Origin: Xanthomonas rydalmerensis
GTDB taxonomy: Bacteria > Pseudomonadota > Gammaproteobacteria > Xanthomonadales > Xanthomonadaceae
DNA length: 64,000 nt
Assembly: GCF_033170385.1 (NCBI RefSeq)
Contig: NZ_CP126170.1
Location: 2,938,001-3,002,000, forward strand
Direction of reading: 5' to 3'
This document shows, piece by piece, positions 15,585 to 23,458 of the stretch (the stretch's first letter is position 1; each line of letters begins with the position of its first letter). The notes under the pieces are model-generated. The model was not told the origin of the DNA. It did not search any database and worked only from the letters and a program-made list of their open reading frames with translations. The position numbers and the translations under genes are program-made.

Positions 15585-16024
15585 AACGCGACGGCCGCCT
15601 TTCCTCGGTCCTTCATGCCTTGCTGCACATGGCCGAGCAGGAGGGCCCGATGACCTCGGACGCCCTGGCCCAGTGCCTCGGAACCAATCCCGTCGTCGTC
15701 CGGCGCACCATGGGATTTCTGCGGGACGCCGGCATCGTCCAGTCCGAGAGAGGCCATGCGGGTGGATGGCGCATCCAGGCCGACCTGCGTGCCGTCACCC
15801 TCCGCCAGTTGCACGAGGCGCTGGGCGAGCCTGCGATGTTCGCCATCGGCAACCGCCACGAGACGCCGGAGTGCCTGGTCGAGCAATCGGTGAACGCCGC
15901 GCTCGAAAGCACGTTTGCCGAGGCCGAGGCGTTGCTGCTGCAGCGTTTCTCCGAGATCACCCTGGCCGATCTTGCCGCCGACTTCGCGCGCCGGCATGCG
16001 GCTGTTCGACGCAAAAGGAGCTGA
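15581..16024 (+). CDS. Rrf2-family transcriptional regulator
   Basis: A 147-residue winged-helix regulator. The N-terminal HTH spans about residues 5-60 (LHALLHMAEQEGPMTSDALA, then NPVVVRRTMGFLRDAGIV), followed by the wing SERGHAGGWRI and the dimerisation helix. It lacks the three-cysteine Fe-S cluster loop of IscR/NsrR; only single cysteines in AQCLG and ECLVEQ are present, so sensing by a thiol or by a ligand is more likely than by a cluster. It is followed two bases later by a thioredoxin-reductase-like flavoprotein, a pairing common for YwnA/CymR-type Rrf2 members, so it probably represses that gene. Confidence 0.9.
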   Translation: MKRDGRLSSVLHALLHMAEQEGPMTSDALAQCLGTNPVVVRRTMGFLRDAGIVQSERGHAGGWRIQADLRAVTLRQLHEALGEPAMFAIGNRHETPECLVEQSVNAALESTFAEAEALLLQRFSEITLADLAADFARRHAAVRRKRS

Positions 16025-16026
16025 GC

Positions 16027-16929
16027 ATGCAGCACGACGCCATCATCATCGGTGGAAGTTATTCGGGCATGGCCGCGGCGCTGCAATTGGTCCGCGCGCG
16101 GCGCAACGTGCTGGTGATCGACGCGGGCGAACGGCGCAACCGGTTCGCCAGCCACGCGCATGGGTTTCTCGGCCAGGACGGCGTGCCGCCAGGCGAGATC
16201 GCGGCACAGGCGCGCCGCCAGCTGGAGATCTATCCCACCCTGACCTGGCGTGAGGAGCGGGCCGGGTCGGTCACGGGACGGGTGGACGGGTTCGAGGTCA
16301 CCACGGCCGATGGCGTCTCGCACCATGCGCGCCGCATCCTGTTCGCCAACGGGGTAGCCGACCAACTTCCCGCCGTGCCGGGCCTGGCCGAGCGCTGGGG
16401 GCAGTCCGTCTTCCATTGCCCGTACTGCCACGGCTATGAACTGCACAAGGGGCGCATCGGCATCGTCGGCAGCAGCCCGCTGTCGCTCCACCAGGCCGAA
16501 CTGCTCACCGAGTGGGGCGCCGTGACACTGCTCGTCAACGGCGCCGTGGAGCTGACCCCCGAGACCCGCGAAAAATTGGAGCACCGGGGAGTGGCGATCG
16601 AGTCCACGCCCATCGACCGCATCGAAGGCCCTGCCGATGTGGTGCTGGCCGACGGGCGGCAGCTGCCCTTCGCGGGCCTGTTCGCGGCAACGCGCACGTC
16701 TCCATCGAATGCCTTGGCCGAGGGCATCGGTTGTGCGTTGGAAGAGACGCCCATGGGCATCCAGATCCGCACCGATGCGGAGAGCAAGACGTCGGTCGCC
16801 GGGGTGTTCGCCTGCGGCGACGTGGCGCGCGTGCCGCATTCCGTCTCGCTGGCCGTGGGCAGCGGGGCCATGGCGGGCGCCCAGGTGCACCGTTCGCTGG
16901 TCTGGCCCGAAACGCTCGCACCGTCGTGA
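16027..16929 (+). CDS. NAD(P)/FAD-dependent oxidoreductase, thioredoxin-reductase-like
   Basis: A 300-residue flavoprotein. The FAD-binding motif is IIIGGSYSGMAAALQL at the N-terminus, the redox-active pair is CPYC (in FHCPYCHGYE), and the closing FAD motif is VFACGDVARVPHSV. The second dinucleotide motif is degenerate: VGSSPLSLHQA replaces the usual GxGxxA/G, so NADPH binding may be altered. Low-molecular-weight family members of this kind, next to Rrf2 or TetR regulators, reduce small disulfides or act like TrxB paralogues such as GliT/HlmI. The gene is coupled to the upstream regulator and is followed by a methyltransferase that starts 19 bases after its stop. Confidence 0.88.
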   Translation: MQHDAIIIGGSYSGMAAALQLVRARRNVLVIDAGERRNRFASHAHGFLGQDGVPPGEIAAQARRQLEIYPTLTWREERAGSVTGRVDGFEVTTADGVSHHARRILFANGVADQLPAVPGLAERWGQSVFHCPYCHGYELHKGRIGIVGSSPLSLHQAELLTEWGAVTLLVNGAVELTPETREKLEHRGVAIESTPIDRIEGPADVVLADGRQLPFAGLFAATRTSPSNALAEGIGCALEETPMGIQIRTDAESKTSVAGVFACGDVARVPHSVSLAVGSGAMAGAQVHRSLVWPETLAPS

Positions 16930-16948
16930 GCGAGCGAGAGCGCATTCG

Positions 16949-17623
16949 GTGACCCTGTTCTCCGACCCGGCAGCGGTGGAAGGTTATGCGGAGCGGGCCG
17001 CCCGGATGGTGCCCGGGCTGCGCGACCTGCACCGCATGGCCGGCCTGCTGTTGCGCGAGCGCGCGGCTGCCGATGCGCGGATTCTCGTGCTCGGCGCTGG
17101 CGGCGGGCTGGAGCTGAAAGCCTTCGCCGAGATGCAGCCGGATTGGCAATTCGATGGTGTCGATCCCTCCGCGCAGATGCTCGACCTCGCGCGCACGACG
17201 CTGGGGAACCTGGCTGCCCGCACGCGCCTGCACCACGGGTATATCGACCATGCGCCGATGGGGCCTTTCGATGGGGTGACCTGTTTGCTGACGTTGCATT
17301 TCCTGCCGGCGGCCGAACGCCTGCAGACGCTGAAGCAGGTGTTCGCAAGGCTCGCGTCCGGGTCGCCTCTGGTCGTCGCGCACCACAGCTTTCCGGGGGA
17401 GGAGCCGGCCAGGACCCGCTGGCTCCAGCGCAATGCCGCCTTCGCGGCGGCTTCCGGCGCGCCTGCGCTACAGGCCGAAGCGAGCATCGCCGCCATCAAG
17501 GAGAAGCTGCCGGCACTCTCGCCGCAGCAGGACGTGGATCTGCTGCGGGAGGCCGGATTCGTGGACATCGAGCTTTTCTACTGCGCGTTCACGTTCAAGG
17601 GGTGGGTTGCGCGCAGACCGTGA
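16949..17623 (+). CDS. Class I SAM-dependent methyltransferase
   Basis: A 224-residue protein read from the GTG at 16949. SAM motif I is ILVLGAGGGLELKAF, the acidic residue of motif II is in FDGVDPSAQML, and motif IV is GVTCLLTLHFLP. It resembles small-molecule methyltransferases of the Methyltransf_25 type. The acceptor is unknown. It follows the thioredoxin-reductase-like gene by 19 bases and is probably in the same transcript. A dithiol oxidase plus methyltransferase pair would be reminiscent of S-methylation in dithiol natural products (GliT/TmtA), but that is speculative. The last 46 bases overlap the 3' end of a convergent gene. Confidence 0.86.
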   Translation: MTLFSDPAAVEGYAERAARMVPGLRDLHRMAGLLLRERAAADARILVLGAGGGLELKAFAEMQPDWQFDGVDPSAQMLDLARTTLGNLAARTRLHHGYIDHAPMGPFDGVTCLLTLHFLPAAERLQTLKQVFARLASGSPLVVAHHSFPGEEPARTRWLQRNAAFAAASGAPALQAEASIAAIKEKLPALSPQQDVDLLREAGFVDIELFYCAFTFKGWVARRP

Positions 17624-18258
17624 GCGGGCATGGACGTGTCCGAAGTCCTGTGCTCGACATCGCCTGTACCGTGCTGCGCGAACGCGTTGCGACCCATTTC
17701 ACGCGCGGTGGTGATGTGGGATGCGGCGCTTGCACTGTCGATGCCGCATAGGATCCTCGAGGTGACCACCTTGGCGCCGCAGTAATCGAAGATCCCGTGA
17801 TCGATCTGTGCGCGCAGCGCCGTGTCGTAACCGTGCCGCGCATATGTTCTCTCGTCGGCAGCGCCGATGCCGAGCAGGTGGACGGGAAGACGGCCGAGCC
17901 GTTTCTCGATGGCACCTTCCGGGGTTTCCGAGTACGCCCACCCATTGCAGAAAACGCGGTCGATCCACCCCTTGAGCTGCCCTGGAAACGACCACCAGTA
18001 GACAGGGTAGACAAGCACCAGCGCATCGGAGCGGTCGATACGCTCCTGCTCGCGTAGGACGTCGGGCGGCGCGGATGCCTGCAACAGGAACGTGGCCCGG
18101 TCTGCCGGATTGAATGCGGGCTGGAATCCCTCTGCCGCGATGTCTGCCAGCTCCGTGGTGTGCTGGCCAAGCGCTGCAACGCCCTCGGCAAACGCGTGCG
18201 CGACTGCGTGGGTCAACGACTGCGGATCGGGGTGACTGACGACGATGAGGGCATGCAT
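17578..18258 (-). CDS. NAD(P)H-dependent FMN oxidoreductase (flavodoxin-like fold)
   Basis: A 226-residue quinone reductase-like protein (YwrO/KefF/MdaB type). It begins ALIVVSHPDPQSLTHAVAHA with the FMN phosphate loop, and has LVLVYPVYWWSFPGQLKGWIDRVF, the family signature, near residues 78-100, and LLGIGAADERTY around the isoalloxazine ring. The start at 18258 is chosen from the AAGGA four bases upstream. The last 20 or so residues are beyond the usual end of the fold and are encoded antisense to the methyltransferase 3' end. The divergent TetR gene 74 bases away very likely controls it. Confidence 0.9.
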   Translation of the reverse strand: MHALIVVSHPDPQSLTHAVAHAFAEGVAALGQHTTELADIAAEGFQPAFNPADRATFLLQASAPPDVLREQERIDRSDALVLVYPVYWWSFPGQLKGWIDRVFCNGWAYSETPEGAIEKRLGRLPVHLLGIGAADERTYARHGYDTALRAQIDHGIFDYCGAKVVTSRILCGIDSASAASHITTAREMGRNAFAQHGTGDVEHRTSDTSMPAHGLRATHPLNVNAQ

Positions 18259-18285
18259 GGGAAATCCTTGGGGATGGGCATAAAC

Positions 18286-18325
18286 TACCATTGGTATATT
18301 AGTCCCTTTAAATTACTTTTGGTAG
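18286..18325. promoter_or_regulatory. Candidate TetR operator between oxidoreductase and regulator
   Basis: The 74-base divergent gap is AT-rich and contains the palindrome TACCATTGGTA (18286-18296) and a second half-site TTGGTA at 18319-18324. The motif lies between the two start codons, where a TetR dimer would repress both genes. Confidence 0.5.
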
Positions 18326-18332
18326 GTTATCG

Positions 18333-18941
18333 ATGCCCAACCACCCGACGAGGCCAGACGCGGACCGTGCGATCAAGCGGCGCCTTCCCAAGCAGGCCCG
18401 GCAGCGCCAACTGCTGGATGTCGCCTGGTCCATCGTTCGCAGCGAAGGCAGCGATGCGCTCACGCTGGGCTACCTGGCCGAGCGCGCAGGCGTGACGAAG
18501 CCCGTCGTCTATGACCATTTCGGGGCGCGCAACGGTTTGCTCGCGGCGCTCTACGAGGAGTACGACCGCAGGCAGCACGCACTGCTGGACGAAGCCCTCG
18601 CAGCCTGTGCCAGGACACTTCCCGCGGTCGCCAAGGTCATCGCCGCGAGCTACGTCGACTGCGTCATGACCATGGGGCGGGAAATGCCGGGAGTGAGCGC
18701 GGCACTGACCGGTTCACCGGAGCTGGAAGCCCTGAAGAAGGAACATGAAGCCCTTTTCCTGGACAAGTGCCGTCACGCGCTCGCGCCTTTTGCGAAGAAG
18801 CCTTTGAAGCCGGTGGCCATGCATGCCTTGCTGGGGGCGGCCGAAGCGGTGTCCTTCGCGGCGCTGGCAGGGGAGGTGCACCCCGTGGATGCAGAGAACG
18901 AGATCTACGACGCGATCCAGCGGATCACGCTCAGGGGTTGA
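18333..18941 (+). CDS. TetR/AcrR-family regulator
   Basis: A 202-residue repressor. The N-terminal HTH is LLDVAWSIVRSEGSDALTLGYLAERAGVTKPVVYDHFG (residues about 27-65), with the expected Y-D-H-F end of the recognition helix. The ligand domain is unassigned. It is divergent from the flavodoxin-fold reductase, the standard layout for a repressor of a quinone- or electrophile-responsive reductase. It converges with the next TetR gene, leaving only 12 bases between stops. Confidence 0.92.
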   Translation: MPNHPTRPDADRAIKRRLPKQARQRQLLDVAWSIVRSEGSDALTLGYLAERAGVTKPVVYDHFGARNGLLAALYEEYDRRQHALLDEALAACARTLPAVAKVIAASYVDCVMTMGREMPGVSAALTGSPELEALKKEHEALFLDKCRHALAPFAKKPLKPVAMHALLGAAEAVSFAALAGEVHPVDAENEIYDAIQRITLRG

Positions 18942-18953
18942 TGCACTTCGCCA

Positions 18954-19574
18954 TCAGGGCTTGGCGCGGTGCGCGGCGGCGTCCCAGACCTGCATGACCT
19001 CGGTCACCGCGTTGTCCAGGGCCGCCGGCGTCAGGCCGTCCCGGGCCAGGGTGGACAAGCCCACCAGAAAGCTCCCGAACACCATCGCCAGCGCGCGTAC
19101 GTCGGTACCGGCCGGCAGCTCACCCGACGCCACCGCGCGCTCGACGCAGGCTGCAATGCCCTCGCGCGTGCGTGCGCGGGCCTTGGCCAGCAGTTTTTGC
19201 ACGTGGGCATGCTCAGGCGAACAGACGGCAGCTGACAGCACCATCAGGCAGCCCTTGGGATGGCCGCGTTCGCTTTGCATCTTCGCCGAGCGGCGCAAGG
19301 TCAGTTCGATGGCCTGGCGTGCCGGAACGCTCGCGTCCCACAGACTTTCCTCCACGCGCCCGTGCGTGGCCAGGTAGTGCGCCACGACCTCCTTGAACAG
19401 CGCCTCCTTAGAGCCGAACGCCGCATAGAAGCTGGGGGCCGTGATGCCGCCGCCCATGCCGGCCTTGAGCTGGGCGAGCGAGGTGGATTCGTAGCCATGC
19501 TCCCAGAAGATGTGCATGGCCTGACGGATGGCCTCGTCACGGTCGAAGCTGCGGGGGCGGCCCATCTGCGCCAT
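18954..19574 (-). CDS. TetR/AcrR-family regulator
   Basis: A 206-residue repressor with HTH residues AIRQAMHIFWEHGYESTSL and ITAPSFYAAFGSKEALFKEVV (about 15-62). Its C-terminal domain (GCLMVLSAAVCSPEHAHVQ) resembles the TetR_C_16/YsiA-like group that often guards efflux pumps. It is divergent from an MFS transporter 171 bases away and probably represses it. It is not similar to the adjacent TetR beyond the fold, so the two arose independently. Confidence 0.92.
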   Translation of the reverse strand: MAQMGRPRSFDRDEAIRQAMHIFWEHGYESTSLAQLKAGMGGGITAPSFYAAFGSKEALFKEVVAHYLATHGRVEESLWDASVPARQAIELTLRRSAKMQSERGHPKGCLMVLSAAVCSPEHAHVQKLLAKARARTREGIAACVERAVASGELPAGTDVRALAMVFGSFLVGLSTLARDGLTPAALDNAVTEVMQVWDAAAHRAKP

Positions 19575-19602
19575 GGAAGACTCCTGCGGAAGCTAGATAA
19601 AT

Positions 19603-19672
19603 ACTAGTCGATACAAAAGTCGTTGACGAGGGGCGCCAGGCATCACTACATTTGTACCAATCGATACTTATG
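19603..19672. promoter_or_regulatory. Repeated TCGATAC motifs in the tetR-MFS divergent region
   Basis: TCGATAC occurs at 19608-19614 (in ACTAGTCGATACAAAAGT) and again at 19661-19667 (in ACCAATCGATACTTATG). The two copies in direct orientation flank the probable promoter and are candidate operator sites for the regulator at 18954-19574. Confidence 0.4.
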
Positions 19673-19745
19673 TTCGACCTTCAAGCGGCGGTGGCTTTGC
19701 CAGCCGTCTGCGCCTCCTCCCCGACTCCTCTTTGGACGTGATCCG

Positions 19746-20981
19746 ATGACTGAAACGATCCTGCCGCCCCGCAAGGGCGCGCCCACCGCTGCCGCTGCCG
19801 GACGACTGCCGATCGCGGCATTGCTGGCCCTGGCCATGACCGGCTTCATCTGCATCGTGACCGAGACCCTGCCCGCGGGCCTGTTGCCGCAGATCGGCGA
19901 AGGCCTGGGCGTGTCCGCGTCGTATGCGGGGCAGATGGTCACGGCGTATGCCCTGGGGTCGCTGCTGGCGGCCATTCCCCTGACCATCGCGACGCGTGGC
20001 TGGCGGCGCCGCAACGTACTGCTGCTGACCATCGTGGGCTTTCTCGTCTTCAACTCCGTCACCGCCCTGTCCTCGCACTACTGGCTGACGCTGGTGTCGC
20101 GCTTTTTCGCCGGCACGGCGGCAGGGTTGGCCTGGAGCCTGCTGGCGGGCTACGCACGCCGGATGGTCGAGCCGCACCAGCAGGGGCGTGCCATGGCCAT
20201 CGCCATGGTGGGAACGCCGGTCGCGCTCTCGCTAGGAGTGCCGCTGGGAACCTGGCTCGGTGCGCTCGCAGGCTGGCGTACCGCCTTCGGCATCATGTCG
20301 CTGCTGACGTTGGCGCTGATCGTCTGGGTGCAGCTGAAGGTGCCCGACTATCCGGGCCAGTCGGGCCGCGAACCGATGCCGCTGCGCCGGGTATTCACGA
20401 CGCCGGGCGTGCGCCCGGTGCTGGGCGTGGTGATCGCGTGGATGCTGGCCCACAACATCCTCTACACCTACGTGGCACCGTTCGTGGCGCCCGCCGGGTT
20501 GACGGCCAAGGTGGACCGCGTCCTGCTGCTGTTCGGGCTCGCTGCGCTGGTGAGCATCTGGATCGCCGGTCGCTGGGTCGATCGCCGTCTGCGCTCGGGT
20601 GTGCTGATCAGCCTCGCCGTGTTCGCCCTGACGGCGCTGGCGCTCGGCTTGTGGACGGCGTCGCCCCTGGTCGTCTACGTGGGCGTTGCGGTCTGGGGAC
20701 TGACGTTCGGTGGTGCGGCCACGTTGCTGCAAACGGCCCTGGCCGATACCGCGGGCGATGGCGCCGATGTGGCGCTGTCGATGAACGTGGTGGCCTGGAA
20801 CGGCGCGATTGCCGGCGGCGGCTTGCTGGGTGGCGTCCTGCTGGAAACCCAGGGGGTTGCTTCTCTCCCCTGGGCTGTTCTGGCATTGCTGCTGGTCGGT
20901 TGGCTGGTGGCCTGGTCGGCCCGCGCGCGTGGGTTTCCTGCCGGTCCTCGGGCATCGAACATGGCGGTGGCGGGGCATTGA
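19746..20981 (+). CDS. MFS transporter, DHA1 (sugar/drug efflux) type
   Basis: A 411-residue inner-membrane protein with twelve predicted helices. The start is the ATG at 19746, since upstream in-frame sequence is charged and lies in the regulatory gap. Helix 1 has MTGFICIVTETLPAGLLPQI, typical of the arabinose/drug efflux subfamily. The loop 2-3 signature is degenerate (TIATRGWRRRNVLL), and motif C-like glycines (VGTPVALSLGVPLGTWLG) lie in helix 5. It likely exports a sugar or toxic compound by proton antiport. The divergent TetR gene (18954-19574) is the probable regulator. Confidence 0.9.
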   Translation: MTETILPPRKGAPTAAAAGRLPIAALLALAMTGFICIVTETLPAGLLPQIGEGLGVSASYAGQMVTAYALGSLLAAIPLTIATRGWRRRNVLLLTIVGFLVFNSVTALSSHYWLTLVSRFFAGTAAGLAWSLLAGYARRMVEPHQQGRAMAIAMVGTPVALSLGVPLGTWLGALAGWRTAFGIMSLLTLALIVWVQLKVPDYPGQSGREPMPLRRVFTTPGVRPVLGVVIAWMLAHNILYTYVAPFVAPAGLTAKVDRVLLLFGLAALVSIWIAGRWVDRRLRSGVLISLAVFALTALALGLWTASPLVVYVGVAVWGLTFGGAATLLQTALADTAGDGADVALSMNVVAWNGAIAGGGLLGGVLLETQGVASLPWAVLALLLVGWLVAWSARARGFPAGPRASNMAVAGH

Positions 20982-21140
20982 TACCCCCTTGGTTGAAACC
21001 CGGCTGGCAGGTGCTTCGGTCAGCCCCTGGACGCTGGCGCGCGCTGTGGGCCTGCTACACCCCGTGTCCTGGAGCGTGTCATGAACTTCCCGCCGCAGCG
21101 AACGCCCGCGCAGCGGCGGGCAACATACGCACTGCAAAGA

Positions 21141-21527
21141 CTAGGAAATGCAGTTCGCGAGCACGTCTGGCAACCGCTCATAGTCCCGCGAGAGCCTGTG
21201 GAACCTCGCTAGCCAGTCGAAGCTTCTCTCTCCACCTAGGGCCGAAGCAGCAACTCTAAATCCTTTTTCACCTCGGGCAGCTTCACGATCTGCAGGTCGA
21301 TGCCGTTGTTTGGCGCTGCCTTGGATGCCGCTGCACCCTTGTAGCCCCTGATCCGCACAAGCCAGTTGCACCGTGTGGCCTGTGGCGTGCTGCACGTCTT
21401 TGCACAGCGTGTCCACTTGGGCGCGGTCTTGCTCGTCTGCCGACGTGACATGCACCGACAGCACCATGATGTAAAACACATCAGAACTGCAGTTCTCCGC
21501 GCCATCAGTCACTTGCACATCCAGCAT
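21141..21527 (-). pseudogene. IS5-family transposase relic, C-terminal part, frameshifted
   Basis: Fragments of an IS5-family (IS1031/IS427-like) DDE transposase are seen in two frames of the minus strand. One frame holds QVDTLCKDVQHATGHTVQL and later ERSFDWLARFHRLSRDYERL; the other holds NNGIDLQIVKLPEVKKDLEL. Putting them together needs two frame changes. The N-terminal half and the terminal repeats are not visible. It marks the left edge of the rhs island. Confidence 0.8.
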
Positions 21528-21658
21528 ATAAGGCCGCGAGCATTACCATCCCGACAAAGCGCAATACCAACACTCCCTTATGCCAAAAAAGTCATTAATG
21601 CATAGTCACCCGAGCCCAAAAAATTAGATTGACCTATACTCAGGAGCCACCTAGCGTT

Positions 21659-22138
21659 TCAATGCCCCTCCGACAAACCAGATGGCGCCCTGCATAAAAC
21701 CTTAAGTACCTCACTAGAAGCCGGCTCAATATAATAGAATTTATTCCCATCATGCACTTTAAGCAGGCCGAGCCCCTCACCGCCACACCTGTAATAATAA
21801 TTATTCACTCCCCCAGGATACTTTGCGGGCGAATGCACCAAAGAAAATGCTCGTTCAGCAGATGTAAAATACGAATGATCGAGCTTGGAAAAGCCCTTAA
21901 GAAAGTTGTCACTGGGCGCAGAAAATACAACTGCAACTCCACCAGCATCAACACTATGCCGCTCATAGATATCGGTAGCACTCTGCGGCAAAAAGTCCGG
22001 AACCCACCCTTTTGCGATAGCATCATCCGCCACCGCATCACCATAAGTCGCATAGAATTTTGAAAAATTATGCGCGCATCCTGAAACATAAATAATTAAC
22101 GCAAAAATCAGAAAATACATCTTCGCAGTGCATGCCAT
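21659..22138 (-). CDS. Predicted lipoprotein of unknown function
   Basis: A 159-residue protein with a lipoprotein signal peptide (lipobox YVSGC, Cys21). The mature part contains WVPDFLPQSATDIYERH and ends in basic residues. The WxPxFLPxSAxxI pattern recurs in small lipoproteins near rhs loci, as far as I recall, but I cannot give it a function. GC content is far below the flanking housekeeping genes, which points to foreign origin. It is 12 bases downstream of the putative immunity gene on the same strand, so it may be co-transcribed with the displaced Rhs tip. Confidence 0.7.
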   Translation of the reverse strand: MACTAKMYFLIFALIIYVSGCAHNFSKFYATYGDAVADDAIAKGWVPDFLPQSATDIYERHSVDAGGVAVVFSAPSDNFLKGFSKLDHSYFTSAERAFSLVHSPAKYPGGVNNYYYRCGGEGLGLLKVHDGNKFYYIEPASSEVLKVLCRAPSGLSEGH

Positions 22139-22150
22139 ACACTGTGCACT

Positions 22151-22534
22151 TTAGGAATCCTTGAAGGCTTGATATTCAACAGCCGCATCACGGACATCAC
22201 TCCATGCAGCGTGGCTAAAATCCGATACCCCATCAACACCTGCATCCGGAACACCTTCAACCGCCATGACTATTTTCCTTATCGCCTCACGTCTTGAATT
22301 TGGAATTCCCTCCCATGCAATGAGCGATTTACCGGATAGAAACTCCTGTTTAACTTCCCAAGCCACACCCGGATGATCACCAAATTTTTTATGTAAATAG
22401 TCAACACCAAGACAGAAAGAAGATACAGCCTCATCGAAATACAAAAGGCATTGCAATAACGACTCTTCAACAGAGATCCCCGAATCGCCCCGCGGATCCT
22501 GCTTAATTTCGAATTTATCTTTCATTGCCTTCAT
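22151..22534 (-). CDS. Putative immunity protein for the displaced Rhs tip
   Basis: A 127-residue, acidic, probably cytoplasmic protein with no signal peptide and no motif I recognise. The start is at 22534 or at the next Met (22525). It overlaps the 3' end of the displaced Rhs tip by 11-20 bases, exactly the place of an immunity gene in rhs/CDI loci. Low GC and lack of relatives are typical of immunity genes. The function is inferred from position only. Confidence 0.6.
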   Translation of the reverse strand: MKAMKDKFEIKQDPRGDSGISVEESLLQCLLYFDEAVSSFCLGVDYLHKKFGDHPGVAWEVKQEFLSGKSLIAWEGIPNSRREAIRKIVMAVEGVPDAGVDGVSDFSHAAWSDVRDAAVEYQAFKDS

Positions 22535-23306
22535 TCCTTATCGCTATATCTTGCTCTTCGGTAGCATTAAGCGAATCCGAATAAGTTGCAAAGAATGCGC
22601 CCACACCCCACCTAGACGTGATTCCGAGCAAGCGAATCCATGGAATTTTGGTTGCGGGTGCAGGATGAGCCTGCTGTGCAGTTTGAGGTATCCCGTTAAG
22701 CTTGTAACGCTGCCAAGGCGTGCCTGGAGTCTTGGTTTTCCAGTAAGCCTTTGGCGCGGTTTTGGGACCACCATTATTTCCATCTGGCACATATCTACAT
22801 ATTGCTCTATCGGCGCCATTTTTTGGACCAAAAAATGTTCCAGGCGGCTGCCCTGGAGCTGGCGTCCACGGACCGCCGGGGATACTACTGGGCGGAGTTG
22901 TTCCCGGCGAGTAGGCTTGCAGACCATACGTATCAATTTCGGAGGCGGGATTTTGGCCTGCATACCCATATAGGCTTACTCCCCCCAAAAATCCAATCGG
23001 ATCACTCTGCACATACCGACCCGCACCCGGCTCATAGTCGCGGAAGTAGTTCTGATTGAGCCCGCTCAGCGCGTCATAGCGCTGGCCCGGGAAACGCATG
23101 TCGAACACGAAAGCGGTGCCGTCCTTGTCCGGGTCCTGGTCCGGCGCGGTGCTGCCGAAGGCTTCGCCCTTCAGGTCCCAGCGCCAGATCGCCAGGTCGC
23201 GGGTCGGGTCGATCACCTCGCGCGGCGTGCCCAGGTGATCCGGCTGCACATAACGCAGCGCGCTCTTGACCAATAAGCTGGTCGTAGTCGTTTTGGGTGA
23301 CATCAC
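22515..23306 (-). CDS. Displaced (orphan) Rhs C-terminal tip with putative toxin
   Basis: A 263-residue frame. Residues 15-125 copy the end of the Rhs core: RYVQPDHLGTP, DLKGEAFGSTAPDQDPDKDG, then FRDYEPGAGRYVQSDPIGF and the junction IDTYGL. After that comes a different tip: a Pro/Gly-rich linker (GGPWTPAPGQPPGTFFGPKNG), a segment AYWKTKTPGTPWQRYKLNG..AHP seen in other Rhs tips, and a hydrophobic stretch near residues 224-243. The upstream core is missing, and the remaining repeat at 23283-23400 is in another frame, so this frame is probably silent until recombination puts it behind the full rhs gene. The toxin activity is unknown. Confidence 0.8.
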   Translation of the reverse strand: MMSPKTTTTSLLVKSALRYVQPDHLGTPREVIDPTRDLAIWRWDLKGEAFGSTAPDQDPDKDGTAFVFDMRFPGQRYDALSGLNQNYFRDYEPGAGRYVQSDPIGFLGGVSLYGYAGQNPASEIDTYGLQAYSPGTTPPSSIPGGPWTPAPGQPPGTFFGPKNGADRAICRYVPDGNNGGPKTAPKAYWKTKTPGTPWQRYKLNGIPQTAQQAHPAPATKIPWIRLLGITSRWGVGAFFATYSDSLNATEEQDIAIRNEGNER

Positions 23307-23400
23307 CGAGCGCGTCGGTGACGGTCTTGGTGCCGTTGGAGTAATAGCTTAAGTCGCCCGGGTAACCCTGCACTTTTGCCTGCGTGGCCAGAGTGCATCG
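23283..23400 (-). pseudogene. Remnant of an Rhs YD-repeat fused by deletion
   Basis: The minus strand reads ATQAKVQGYPGDLSYYSNGT and TVTDALGDVTQNDYDQL, matching ATQATAQGDPTDFGYDGNG and TVTDALGHATQNDYDPL of the intact Rhs protein. It then jumps, out of frame, straight into the core end of the displaced tip near 23280. About 1.3 kb of core present in the intact gene is missing here, so an internal deletion created this junction. Confidence 0.8.
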
Positions 23401-23458
23401 ACTATCCTGCCGCCGCACCCGGGCAACTCGTTCATTCAATTCACGGAGACAGGCCGTT

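Noticed and set aside
21236-21505. 89-codon minus-strand frame read as a separate small protein
   Set aside because: Its C-terminal part matches the middle of an IS5-type transposase and joins with the neighbouring frame; treated as one frameshifted relic.
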